Assembly (NCBI GenBank): GCA_950295325.1
Contig: OX485806.1
Location: forward strand, 3,904,001 to 3,968,000
Source of the DNA: Polytrichum commune
Taxonomy: Eukaryota > Streptophyta > Polytrichopsida > Polytrichales > Polytrichaceae
DNA: 64,000 bases
Direction: 5' to 3'
Made by a program: the position numbers and the translations under genes. This document shows positions 38,974 through 49,501 of the stretch, in pieces (position 1 is the first letter of the stretch; every line of letters starts with the position of its first letter). The notes below the pieces were generated by a model. That model searched no databases. It was given only the letters and a program-made list of their open reading frames with translations, and had not been told where the DNA came from.

Positions 38974-41900
38974 TCACGCTCCATATCTTTTCAACACTTT
39001 GCTTAGCTCTGGCATTACATTATAAGCCATAAACGACCTTCGTAACTCAATAATTGATCCCACCTGTTAAACACATCCAATCGTCACATGTTATGGCAGC
39101 AAGGATATATCACACATCCTCAGGAACTCCAATTCCAAGACTTACTGATGATGTCATGACCATTGCAGTCATGACCATTATAATAAATTCAATAGAGATA
39201 CCTCCAACAAGACAAAGAAACAAGAGACATAAAAAATGAATGCACAAAAACCAGGGGAAACACAGGGGCTGCAAAACAAAATCAAGAACAGAAAAACAAA
39301 AGCAAACCTTCACATGGACTAGTAAGGTTCAATGTGTACATACAATAATTAGCATGGATGTGAAACCAATGCTGCCGCCTTGGTGTATAGCTCGAAATCT
39401 ATTATCCACAATTGTTGAAACAGTTGCAAGCATTGCCAATAGTACTCCACCTGCACAAGTATTTGAGCAGGACTACAAATGGTGAGAAGACTTTGATGCG
39501 ACCAATTTCTTCTTTCACTTTCAAAGCATGCTCCTCAAGTTTAGAGACCTCCTAATGCATACCCAATAAGGATACTACAAAAGAGTTGTCGAAGAACATT
39601 TAACCCCAAAGGACCAAGATTCATGGTAAAAATGATCTATTCAATTCATCAGAATGTGAAACATATGGGGATAATATTCATTTCACCAAATTCAGTAATA
39701 AGCTTTTACATGTGTCCAAACAATAAATTAGATTGAGGTAAAACGAGTCTCTATTACCTTATTGTGATTATCTACTTCCAGTTTCATTTCTTCAATGAAG
39801 CAGTGGTCTAAAGAAAATGGGAGAACAATATTCAAAGCTTATAAGAACATATTTTGCAAGTGATATAACTATGAAAGCTATTCATCTGAGCACATGGAAT
39901 CTCTTGATTAAAGACAAATTTCATGTATATGAGAAAGCAGAGAATAAGGAAAAGCAACTTCACCCCAAAATCGTGTAGACTGCTGAACTTTTGTTAAATA
40001 CTCAATTGTTTGACGTCCTGGCTTGAACTTTGGGACACGAGCACCAATTTTCATCATATACTCTGTTACCTCCTTTGGTGTATCCACCTACATGACATGC
40101 AACTAACCGTATTAGTTCTACCTCTTACAAGAGCTATCAATCAAAAACATCACCTTTACTCACAAGAGGTACCAAAAATCAAATTTGTAATGCACATACC
40201 AAACTACCATATAATAGACAACATTGTCATAATAGAAGGCCATCCTTTTAAACTGACATGCTGTGGTGAACCCTTCATAACTACCATCTCCCAGAAGTGA
40301 GATATCCAAAACACTCATTCAAAACATTCTTGTATCAACAATATTAAGGATTCAGGAATAGCCACATACTATATCCAAAACGTTGAAGATGAATATGAAT
40401 AAAGCATTGGCTCCATAATAAAGCCAAGGTTTTGCTCCAGGGGCAGCAGGCCATGCAGGGTTAAGAGAATCTCTTAACTGGTGCCAGAACCCTCCTGAGC
40501 ATGTAAAACTGTAATCACAATTCCTCACATCATCAGCCTTTGTAGAAATAGAGTAAGAACGAGTTGCATACATGCAAGAACAACTTGAAATATCGATGCT
40601 CACTTGGAATATTGACAACTTACAATACAAATAGCCAAAATGGGGTTTGAGAGATGTACTTGGCAACCAGAGATGGCACTGCCATAAGATATGTTGTTGT
40701 GAGCACAGGTTGCATTCCAGTTGGATTTATGTTGAATGGAATATAAGGCTCCACTTCAGGCAGTGATACACCCATTTTGCTGCATCAGCAGACAACATTA
40801 CTTCAGTCAATGACTAATTATTCTCTACTGCAGGTAAAGCACCCACAAAGACATTTCCCGTCAAGCTATAAACCTAAAACCACTTCGCACTGGTAAAACA
40901 AGAAACGAATGCAATTTGGAAAAATATAGAAGACAAAAAAAATAACGAAGTGTTCATCTATCATTTCTATATGTGGATCTGTGGCATGCTAGAAGGAGAT
41001 AAAAGGGCTTTGCAGACAACAATGCCCAACGACCACAACCATCCAACATTATTATGCAAAGATAAGTAGCAAGAAAGCAAACAATGTTATACCCTTTAGT
41101 AGGAGCTAACTCAAAGTTGTAGTACACCATTGATATTTTGCGACGGCCCTCGGTAACAAGAACTGCCCACATAGTGATGACGAGAAACACCCCCAAGAAC
41201 ACAAGTATTGATGGACCCCAACCAGTTGAACCCCCTGCATTTGTAGCAAATTCATAATCAATAATCCAGCTTTTACCAAAGGCTGTCAATATAAACAGAA
41301 CAATAAAGTACTAAATTAGCTCAACATCCAAATGATACCACTAGAAAACTGTGCTCTTTTATGCTTTCATAAGAGGCCCTCCTGAACTTCAGAGCAATTA
41401 AAATGCTGTGTCAATAGGATATTCAGAAAAACAATAATTTACACACTCATGAGAATTCAATTTGACTTCATCCATGAACAAACACCAGCGAATGCATAAG
41501 CTGTCATTCATGAAATCACAACAAGACCAGAGTGGTAGGTACACCAAAATACCACATACGTTGGAGATTACTTATCATTTTGAAAAGGGACTCCGAATAG
41601 CCCTTCAGAATGCCGATGCAAATAATGAGTGAGGATCCCTGACCTGCAACACAGATGAAATGTTCACATCTTTTTCTAGAGTCGGGAAAAGATGGTCCAA
41701 CTCAAGCAGATTTCCATATAAGCTGCAAATATAAAAGAGCATTACATAGACTCCACTCCAGAACCAAGACCCATATGTGCTGATTATTATAGTCTTGTGA
41801 CCACATCACCCAACACCTTTCAGCAAGGTGTAAATTCTTTTTGAATTCCACCCAAAACTGCCTCAAAACCAGTACTACTTTACAAAAAGTCCCGCCTCAA

Positions 41901-44656
41901 GACAATATGTGACAATCACTCACCAAAACCAGCTTCTGTAATTTTCTCACATATCCAATTCAATATCACTGCTCCTAAAGTGAGTAGTCCTGTTGTTATA
42001 GCCAAATAACTAAACCTGGCCAGAGTCAAAACAGAAAGATAATTAATCTTCACAAGCAAAGTCGAATAGGTAATACAAAGTGCAGCAGATGAATTGAAGG
42101 TTCTTGACAAAGAAATGGATGTTGATGAACAGCTATATCTACATACAACATCCCCAACCATCTGCACCATGTCAGAACTTGAGATGAATCTAGATTTGTT
42201 GATAAGTATCCAAGGTTCCGAATTCAACAACAACAGGGCGTCAGTTGCCATTGTAACCATTTCCCAGTCTGTAAAAACATATTACAACCTGTACCTGCTT
42301 TGTGCAGCATACACAGAGTATGGTGTGGAATGTATAGCTATGCCCAAAGCCTCCACCACTGCTACTCCTAATGCTAACCACCAGCTGCACCATTAAGCAA
42401 GTTCCTCATCAATCAATCAAAATGGATACCAAATATTCTAGCATTTAAACACCACTTCTGGTCACCAATCAATACATTTGGCCTTATATTGGGAGCCTCC
42501 AAACCCTGCTTGAAAGACAAGGAATCCATGTTGCAATTAAGTGTGAATACAGTGAACAATCAACAGCAAGAAACAGGCAACAAAAGAGCAAGAAACAACT
42601 GGGAGGGGTGAGACACGAACGTGTATTGTTTTATTTTCTCATTACCGTCAATCCCTTCCTTTCGAAGCTTCACAAGTGATGGAACTAGGTGACAGGATAC
42701 CTGAACAGAGAAACTGAAAGTGAGCTTCAATATCTACATGTATTGGATCCTAACCACCATGGTCAGTGTATGCAAATTATGAGTGCAAGTCATGCTTAAT
42801 ACCTGAAGCATCTAGCAGGATAGGATTTAAGACCATAAATAAATGAAAGTGAAGAAATTAGATACCTGCATGACAATAGATGAAAGGATGTAGGGGCTAA
42901 TACCCAATTGAAATACAGAAAGCTTCAACTCTGAAACGGCATCTCCAAGTTCCTCTGATGTATCACCAAGATTAAATGATCATACATTAGAATCTCAAAA
43001 TATTACACGTCCTACTGCACTTCATGTCTGACAAGGAACTCTGGGGTGAAGGATAGTTAGTTAATTTCATTGACTCTAGAGTGGTGAGAAACAAAGCAGT
43101 CATGTTCACTACAAGCAGGATTTCTTCTGTCATTAAGCACTTTGGTGTCAAAAATTATCCTTCTTTGTATTGCCTTCATTTATATGCTAAATATACTTCT
43201 GGGAAACAAATATATACAGCCTTTAAAATAAATAGATAGCATCTGAATAATTTGCCATAGTTTTTTAAAGTATTTGAGATGTTGATGCTGTGCTCACCTA
43301 CTGCCCCAGAGACAAAGCCAAGGTAATCTCCAGGCATAGAACGGCGATCAAAACCAGGAAGTGGGATGAAGTAGCCTGCACGACTGGCCATGAGAAGAAT
43401 TATTGTCACACATATCCTTCTTCGGATTTCACTTTTAAAAAGGGATTCTGCAGCCTCAGCAATGTTGCTCCGCAGTTTGATTATTCCAAGAAAACGATTC
43501 CTAAATCTTTTGGGCAGTCCATGATCTGGCTTTACAAATTCATCTTCAGTGAGTTGGGCAGATGATGTTGATGGCAGCTCCTCCTCAGACTGTTCAGAAA
43601 CAGAACCATTTGATCCAATCTCTTGTCCATTTTCAATTTGCTGGCGACCCTGTTGGAAAACTAGGACGAGGTAAGAATTTTGTGAAATTTGCCAAGATGC
43701 ACTATAACATCACGATGAATTATCAGACACCAATAAGGGAGGAATTAGTTTGATTTCAGACCTCATCGTTTTTGTTCTCAAAATCCATAGTGGACTTCTC
43801 AAAGGGGAGAGCTCGAGACTTGAACTTTTCAGGCAACGGCTTAAAGTAAGACGTAAACCCCAGGGAGGCATTTCCTCCACAATCCCCCAAGAATTTTCCT
43901 CTCCCCCTCTGAAAGCGCACCGAGCCAAAGATTCTGCTCCGCCTTTGCTTTACAGTTGCTCCATGCTTGAGGAACAAAACTTGGCTAACACATTCCCTCT
44001 GCGCCAATGAAAGAAGAAAATGTTTAATATCCTCAATGTGATAGCGCTCTAATTCAAAAACCGTTCTAAGCTAGAGGGTGCTAAAACCAACACCCTAAAA
44101 TCTTGCAGTATAACTACATATTTAAAAACGTCCACCACCTTAAACATCAGGTTCCTGTGTTGATTTTGGGTCAACTACCAATGAAACTTTGAACCCTCGC
44201 GACTTTTGCACACGGAATTCAAGTAAGGCATGATTTGCTGCATTGAAATCCCCTCTCGACTGCTTAAGCTCACGATAAATATCTAAAACTTTATAAATCT
44301 AACAATTCACCTACGCACTCAGCCCTTAGAGTGACGGTTTTAGCACCCTCTACCTTATATATGAGTTTCAGCAATGGAAAAAGTGTACTTCAAACTACCG
44401 CAATCAAAACATTACATCCCTTTCAAAGCGCTCCAAAAAAGGGCCACTAAACCCTAAAACAACTCTCTCCACGGCTTGAGGTTAAAACCGACCCAAAGTG
44501 AACAAGAACTCCAACAGCTTCTTAACGCGTCTTAAAAGGATGTAAGAAGCGAGAAAGTAAAGATGTAAGCAAGGGCGAGAGCGAGCAAAAAGGAACCTCA
44601 AATGACTTGATAGGAATGTGAGGCTGGGTGGCAGAGATGGTCCCAAAATTTGCCAT
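38974..44656 (-). CDS. SCY2: Plastid SecY2 preprotein translocase subunit with a RAE1-derived first exon
   Basis: Fourteen exons on the minus strand: 44,597-44,656; 43,762-43,998; 43,298-43,649; 42,866-42,954; 42,621-42,700; 42,295-42,384; 41,924-42,015; 41,560-41,643; 41,093-41,282; 40,660-40,779; 40,370-40,508; 39,964-40,087; 39,344-39,450; 38,974-39,063. Phases agree throughout and give 617 residues. Family blocks include GYFIPLPGFDRRSMPGDYL, VEPYIPFNINPTGMQPVLTT, QSTRFWGGVLL and the C-terminus VMPELSKVLKRYGA. SCY2 forms a second Sec channel, thought to act at the plastid inner envelope. Exon 2 is Arg-rich and transit-peptide-like (KQRRSRIFGSVRFQRGRGK) but offers no suitable ATG. It begins at a strong acceptor, and the start comes from an exon that is a copy of RAE1 exon 1. 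The donor at 40,659 was chosen over a stronger downstream gtaagt because it gives the family length. Confidence 0.9.
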
Positions 44657-44907
44657 CGCTTGCTATACTCGTTCCTTTTAGCTCAGAGCAGTGAATGAGT
44701 GCAGGGAATCGAAAGGAACAATGATGCAAAATTGAATGTCGCCCTTCAGTGGCGACGACGAAAAAGCGCGCACTGGAGCTCCTGCTGCTCTGTGTCTGTT
44801 CGGTTTGTGTCTCCGACAATTGGAGAGAGCTTCAAAACCCAATTCCGCCCTTTGTGCATGGGTTGGCAAAGACCATCCTGTGGCCGTCCCTTGCGAGACC
44901 CTCACCG
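44413..44907 (-). repeat. Inverted duplicate of the RAE1 promoter, exon 1 and start of intron 1
   Basis: The reverse complement of this segment aligns from end to end with about 57,757-58,245. It includes the upstream stretch with tctctccaattgtcgga and gtcgtcgccactga, the 60-nt first exon (56 of 60 bases identical) and the intron start, up to ttgttttagggtttagt. Coding bases are better kept than flanks. In this place the segment supplies the start of SCY2 and presumably its promoter. Confidence 0.9.
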
Positions 44908-45319
44908 CGCAATGCTGGCAGAAATGCTCCTCATAATAATCGCCATTGCTTGCTCCACTCCTTCACGAGAGGAGCAAGATGCGAAGAGCTCCAATTGTGA
45001 CCTCCTGACGACCAGAATGCTGCGCACGGGAGTCGATGATGATCTTAGAGTCTGAATTCGAGTAATTCCGTCGTGGGCTATCGGTGTGTGAATCTCTTGT
45101 CTCCGAGACATTCCATGGACAACAGTGGCAGTCTTTCGAGGGCCTTGCTCAAAAGCAAAACCTCGAGATGGGCAAAACCTGGGTTTTGCATCAACTTTTA
45201 GGTTTTGGGAGGAGCTAGTTTTTTGCCACTGGTTATTCTGGATAGGATGTCATCTGAGGAGTCCATCCTATTATTAACTTAACAGTATTCAATTTAGCAC
45301 ATTCAATATGGCAGTGTGG

Positions 45320-45694
45320 TACACTAAACATGATATTTGGTGTCATATACTATTTAATGTCACAATGGAACTTTTCGGATGACAATTCTTATGAAGAAGT
45401 GAACAAATATTGTCATGGATGATGGATGAATACATCCATTGGCCAAAACCCTACCTTCTCTTGTCACCAACTTGTGATGAAATATTGTCATGGGTGATTG
45501 AAGTTTGGATGAAAATTCATTTTGTAAGTGACAGTATTTGCAACACTATAAATCTACAATCCCTGAAAGATTTTAGAAGGAGTGACAAATAGTGTTGGGT
45601 TAACATTTAGTGTTGGTGACGCTATACCGTGGTTTATAATTAGTATTGAGCAAGACAATTAGAATCGGTGACACTGAATATCATATTTAGTGTA
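45320..45694. repeat. MITE-like element, family B, copy 2
   Basis: The ends tacactaaacatgatatttg and aatatcatatttagtgta form an imperfect inverted pair. The interior matches 36,815-37,195. A 5'-TA-3'-type duplication is possible but not certain. Confidence 0.75.
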
Positions 45695-45914
45695 GTATTC
45701 TTGGGCATGATTCAAATTTCCTAATTTGGAAAATGTCAACTGCAAAAATTTAGAAAAATATCAAAATGTTTTGACCCAAGGACATAACATTATTCAACAG
45801 TGTGCATTCATTCATATGGACCCCATGAATATAACCATGGGATGTTGCAGCCAGTGCAAAATTATGGAAATCTTCAATTATTTTTTAAGAAAGTTATCCA
45901 AATACTTCTCATAG

Positions 45915-46445
45915 CAGTAGGGCCACTTCACACAAGAGACTAAAAGCCCATGACCATTGCATTCTAAGATTTCTCGTTGGTCAAAAAGGCCGAGACTATC
46001 CAAGTTCACACCTATGATTGGGGACAACCAGCAATTAGTTACAGATGAACCGGTTGAGTTCGAGAAATAATTGGTTGAAGTTCAAGACTACCGATCATTT
46101 TAGAGGAATTTATAGAATATACCCCAATTTAATAAAGGAAAACCAAAGGATGTCAACATGTAACCAGTCGGACTTGCAAACACTAGGATCTCAACCAATT
46201 ATGCCCAAAAATCTCCACGATCATTGGTTCACACCCACACTAGAAGGTGAAGGCCTAAGGGTCCAAAGAAATTATCATGGATGAAAAGTCTACATGGATT
46301 CCTACATGGCAGACTATGGATAATGTTTCATGATATGCCAAAATTTGTGGTATGACCTTTGGATGAGAATCAAAGGCCCTCACAATTGCATGGTTGGGGC
46401 CCTCCTTGGCTTGTGTGTGAAGTGGTCCTTAGTCTACCTTGTAGT
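45915..46445. repeat. Composite of two dispersed repeats
   Basis: The outer blocks (45,921-46,010 and about 46,278-46,440) match 8,320-8,650, and the middle block (46,035-46,250) matches 5,455-5,660 and 5,905-6,115. This looks like one repeat inserted in another. Confidence 0.5.
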
Positions 46446-46711
46446 TGTACTCCCTTTTCTAAATTGGGTGTCAAAGTTTTCAAGTATGGGTGAAGAAGGC
46501 AACTAGGGGAATATGCAACCGAGGCCTTTGCTTTTAATTGGTAAGGAGAGTTAAGCTTAGGGCATGTTTACACGAAAGAAACTAGGTCATGACTCTTGAG
46601 AATCTTTGAATTCTCATTGGTTGAGAGTGTCACAAACCCCTAATTTACGTTTACATGAGGGCAATTTTGGACTACATCTCAGTGCGTTGTAATGCTTGCC
46701 AAAACACACTA

Positions 46712-47045
46712 CTCTAACACATGATGTTTAGTGTCATATGGTATTTAATGTCACTATGGTAACTTTTTGGATGACACTTCTTATGAATAATTGAACAAAT
46801 ATTGTCATGGGTGATGGATGAGATTCATCCATTGCCGATACACTGCCTTCTCTTGTCACCAACTTGTGATGAATATATTTTCATGGATAATTCATTTTTG
46901 GATGAAAAAAATCACTTAGTGAGTGACAGTAACTGCAACACTAAAAATCTATAATTCCCCCCCCCCAAAAAAAATACAAGGATTGACAAATAGTGTTGGA
47001 TTAACATTTAGTGTTGGTGACACTCTACCACGGTTTTACAATCCT
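46712..47045. repeat. MITE-like element, family B, truncated copy 3
   Basis: Matches copies 1 and 2 from the left end to about the block gttggtgacactctaccacg, then diverges, so the right terminus is missing. Confidence 0.65.
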
Positions 47046-48545
47046 TAGGGGAGTGATTGAGTGGTAATTAGAAACCTTTGAGTGTATGTTGCCGAAGGGG
47101 TTATGCCTTTGTTAGGGGGTTGGATTTTATTTTCTTTGTCAAATTTCATTGTCATGCATATACATTATGTTCACAATTGAAGCACCGTAAGTTTCAAGGT
47201 TATGATTGTCTCAAATTGTTATTGTCTATTAACTCATATTTAAGTATCTCTAGATATATTTTTAGAATTTTGATATTTTGGTTGCTTCAATTCTATGAGC
47301 AAATATGTCAACATACTTCAGATTTATCCAAATTTTATGGGAGATACATGAATTCTTAGTGATTACTTTAATGTTATGCTATCAAAATATGATGCAAATA
47401 ATCAAATATCTATTTCTAAAATGCTCAATATATCTTATCAATAGTTGAGTAGTGAAAATATAATGATAACAACTACTAGAATATTTTCAAAATAAACTAT
47501 GCACATTCTATCAAAGAATCTTATCATATAATCCTATTGTAAGATCTTACAATAGAAATCAACATGTTATAGTTTTGGACTTGGACTTAGTCCAATTTTA
47601 CTTAAATTTCACTTCATTACAACATAAATTATATGGTTTGCACTTGATTTTTTTTTAAAGAAAATGGACATGAAGTTGATGCTATTTTGGGGTGCTTTTG
47701 GTCTAGACATGTGTGTTCAATTTTGGATGCAATTTCATTTAGTGAATGAGCCCAAAAATTATTATTCTTTAACTTTAAAGCTTAAAATCCAACGATGGAA
47801 TTGATGAATTCATATGACCAATAAGGTTATCCACCTATGTGTCAAATAAATGTGACCTTTTAGGCTAAATAATGCCTCTCAAAACATCACATTAGCTGGG
47901 AATGGAAAAATCCAAATCATATGCATTTAACACCTTCAAATTTTGTCACCTAAATTAGGATTTCCAAAACAAAGTTCATCATATCACCCATTTAGTGTTC
48001 CAAAGTGACATAAAATTTTCCCATGGCCCAATTGTCCCAAATGACCACCTTTCATGTTTTCATTGTGATATCCACGATGTTTATGTTTGTATATTGAAGT
48101 TCCTCGGGGCACTCTAACTACAAGACACACCTAGCCATGCATTTGGATGTCAAATGCCATACCAAGATTGCATGTGAGAATTGTCCAAAATGGGTTGAGA
48201 GTGATTTGGGCTTGGACAAGTAACGAGGGTTTCACATTATTTGATAATACGCAAATTATTCCGATTAGTATGTGTTACCATTTGGAGTTACGCAATGCAA
48301 TAATGTCTTACTTAGGAGTCATGTTTTTACTAACAAAAGTTCGAACATTGAATTTGGTTGTTCAAACATTATAGATCATAAATGACTTTGCTTGGTAAAA
48401 TGACACGTTATCATTAAAAAGTTATATCACTGCGTAAGTCTGAATAATAACACACAATAATAAGGATTATTTGTGTAGTAGGGTATGAATGATTGAGGAT
48501 TGTTTGTTTTTCAATACCATTTGGATCTACAGACTAGGCGGGAAC
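47046..48545. other. Intergenic, AT-rich, nothing recognised
   Basis: No gene or repeat family identified over about 1.5 kb. Confidence 0.4.
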
Positions 48546-48670
48546 CTTCATATCTAGGTAAAATTGTCCTAATATCAATATAATTTAGAATAATGTTGAC
48601 ATTAATAACAACTCGGGTATACAAAAGATTTTCATGCCTTGAAGTACACATCAAATATCAACATGTGACA
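48546..48670. repeat. Left half of a dispersed repeat split by the retrotransposon
   Basis: Matches the left part of 3733-3940. The right part resumes at 57,157 after the retrotransposon. Confidence 0.6.
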
Positions 48671-48776
48671 TGTCGTGTAAATAACGATCGTGTGTCACTG
48701 CAGCTCGAGTACCAACCACCGCTAACAAACAACACTAAAACATAGCAAAGTCACACATAAACAACACACCTCGACA
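48671..48776 (-). repeat. Extra partial LTR (first 106 bases of the LTR) at the outer end
   Basis: Identical to 49,112-49,217 except for five transitions. In coding orientation it is the beginning of an LTR placed after the complete 3' LTR, joined by aa/tt at the junction (48,777-48,778). Confidence 0.85.
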
Positions 48777-48778
48777 AA

Positions 48779-49217
48779 GAAGGAAGATAGTAGAACACTC
48801 ACAATAGCTCTAAATCTCTTCAAATACACACAAATTAGTCAAGCTATCTCTCACTCCACCAAGGGAGAATCCAAGAGTGTAAGTAGGGGAAGAAGAACTC
48901 AAGATTTATTGCAAAATCATGCAATCTACACCTCACACAAGCTCTCTCCACACACTAACTCACAAGACTTGACTTGGCAAGAATGCCAAGCCAAGGAGGA
49001 GGCTCCTCACTTAGGAGCCTTCCTCTCCACATCTAGATTCATTCATCTAAATCTAGATGGATGAAACCCAACGGATAAGGTGCGGCCGTCGACGCCGCAT
49101 ACCGTGACAGCTGTCGTGTAAATAACGATTGTGTGTCACTGCAGCTCGAGTACCAACCATCACTAACAAATAACACTAAAACATAGCAAAGTCACACATA
49201 AACAACACACCTCAACA
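48779..49217 (-). repeat. 3' LTR (complete)
   Basis: In coding orientation it starts TGTTGAGGTGTG right after a polypurine tract and runs 439 bases. It contains palindromic gacagctgtc (49,106-49,115 region), a hairpin around gaggctcctcacttaggagc and an AATAAA polyadenylation signal (minus strand, within tgcaataaatcttg). The last 331 bases match the 5' LTR with four differences. Confidence 0.85.
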
Positions 49218-49230
49218 TGCCCCCCCTCAG
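49218..49230 (-). other. Polypurine tract
   Basis: The minus strand reads tgagggggggca immediately before the LTR start, the expected position of the plus-strand primer. This places the LTR boundary at 49,217. Confidence 0.75.
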
Positions 49231-49501
49231 CTGACTATGGAGTCCCGCCAAGCAGCTAGGACCAATGCCAATCTAAAGGGCATGGATAATGAAAGATTGC
49301 TCCGCAACTAACTAGTGTGGTAAATGTTATTCCAAGGAACTGTAGGCTGGGTGCAATGTGAGTCCCATCCTTAATCGCCTCTGATGTTTGGCCATCAGAT
49401 CCCAAAGAATTAAATCCACCACCTCATGTTGATTGCGTCTCTAAGCCATAACTCCTCATTTTCCATTTGGACAGGCACAAGATGATGAAAACCACACAGG
49501 A

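Noticed and set aside
38883-38995. Further SCY2 coding exon after 38,974
   Set aside because: The family C-terminus VLKRYGA and its stop are found at 38,974-38,976, so the exon-like sequence below it is 3' UTR or unrelated.
43756-44007. Non-ATG (TTG) start of SCY2 at 44,007
   Set aside because: The bases around 44,000 form a splice acceptor (ttcttctttcattggcgcag), and an in-phase ATG exon exists upstream, so a TTG start is unnecessary.
44699-45055. 118-codon plus-strand frame upstream of SCY2
   Set aside because: It lies antisense across the duplicated RAE1 promoter/exon 1; the corresponding strand of the RAE1 original shows no conserved frame.
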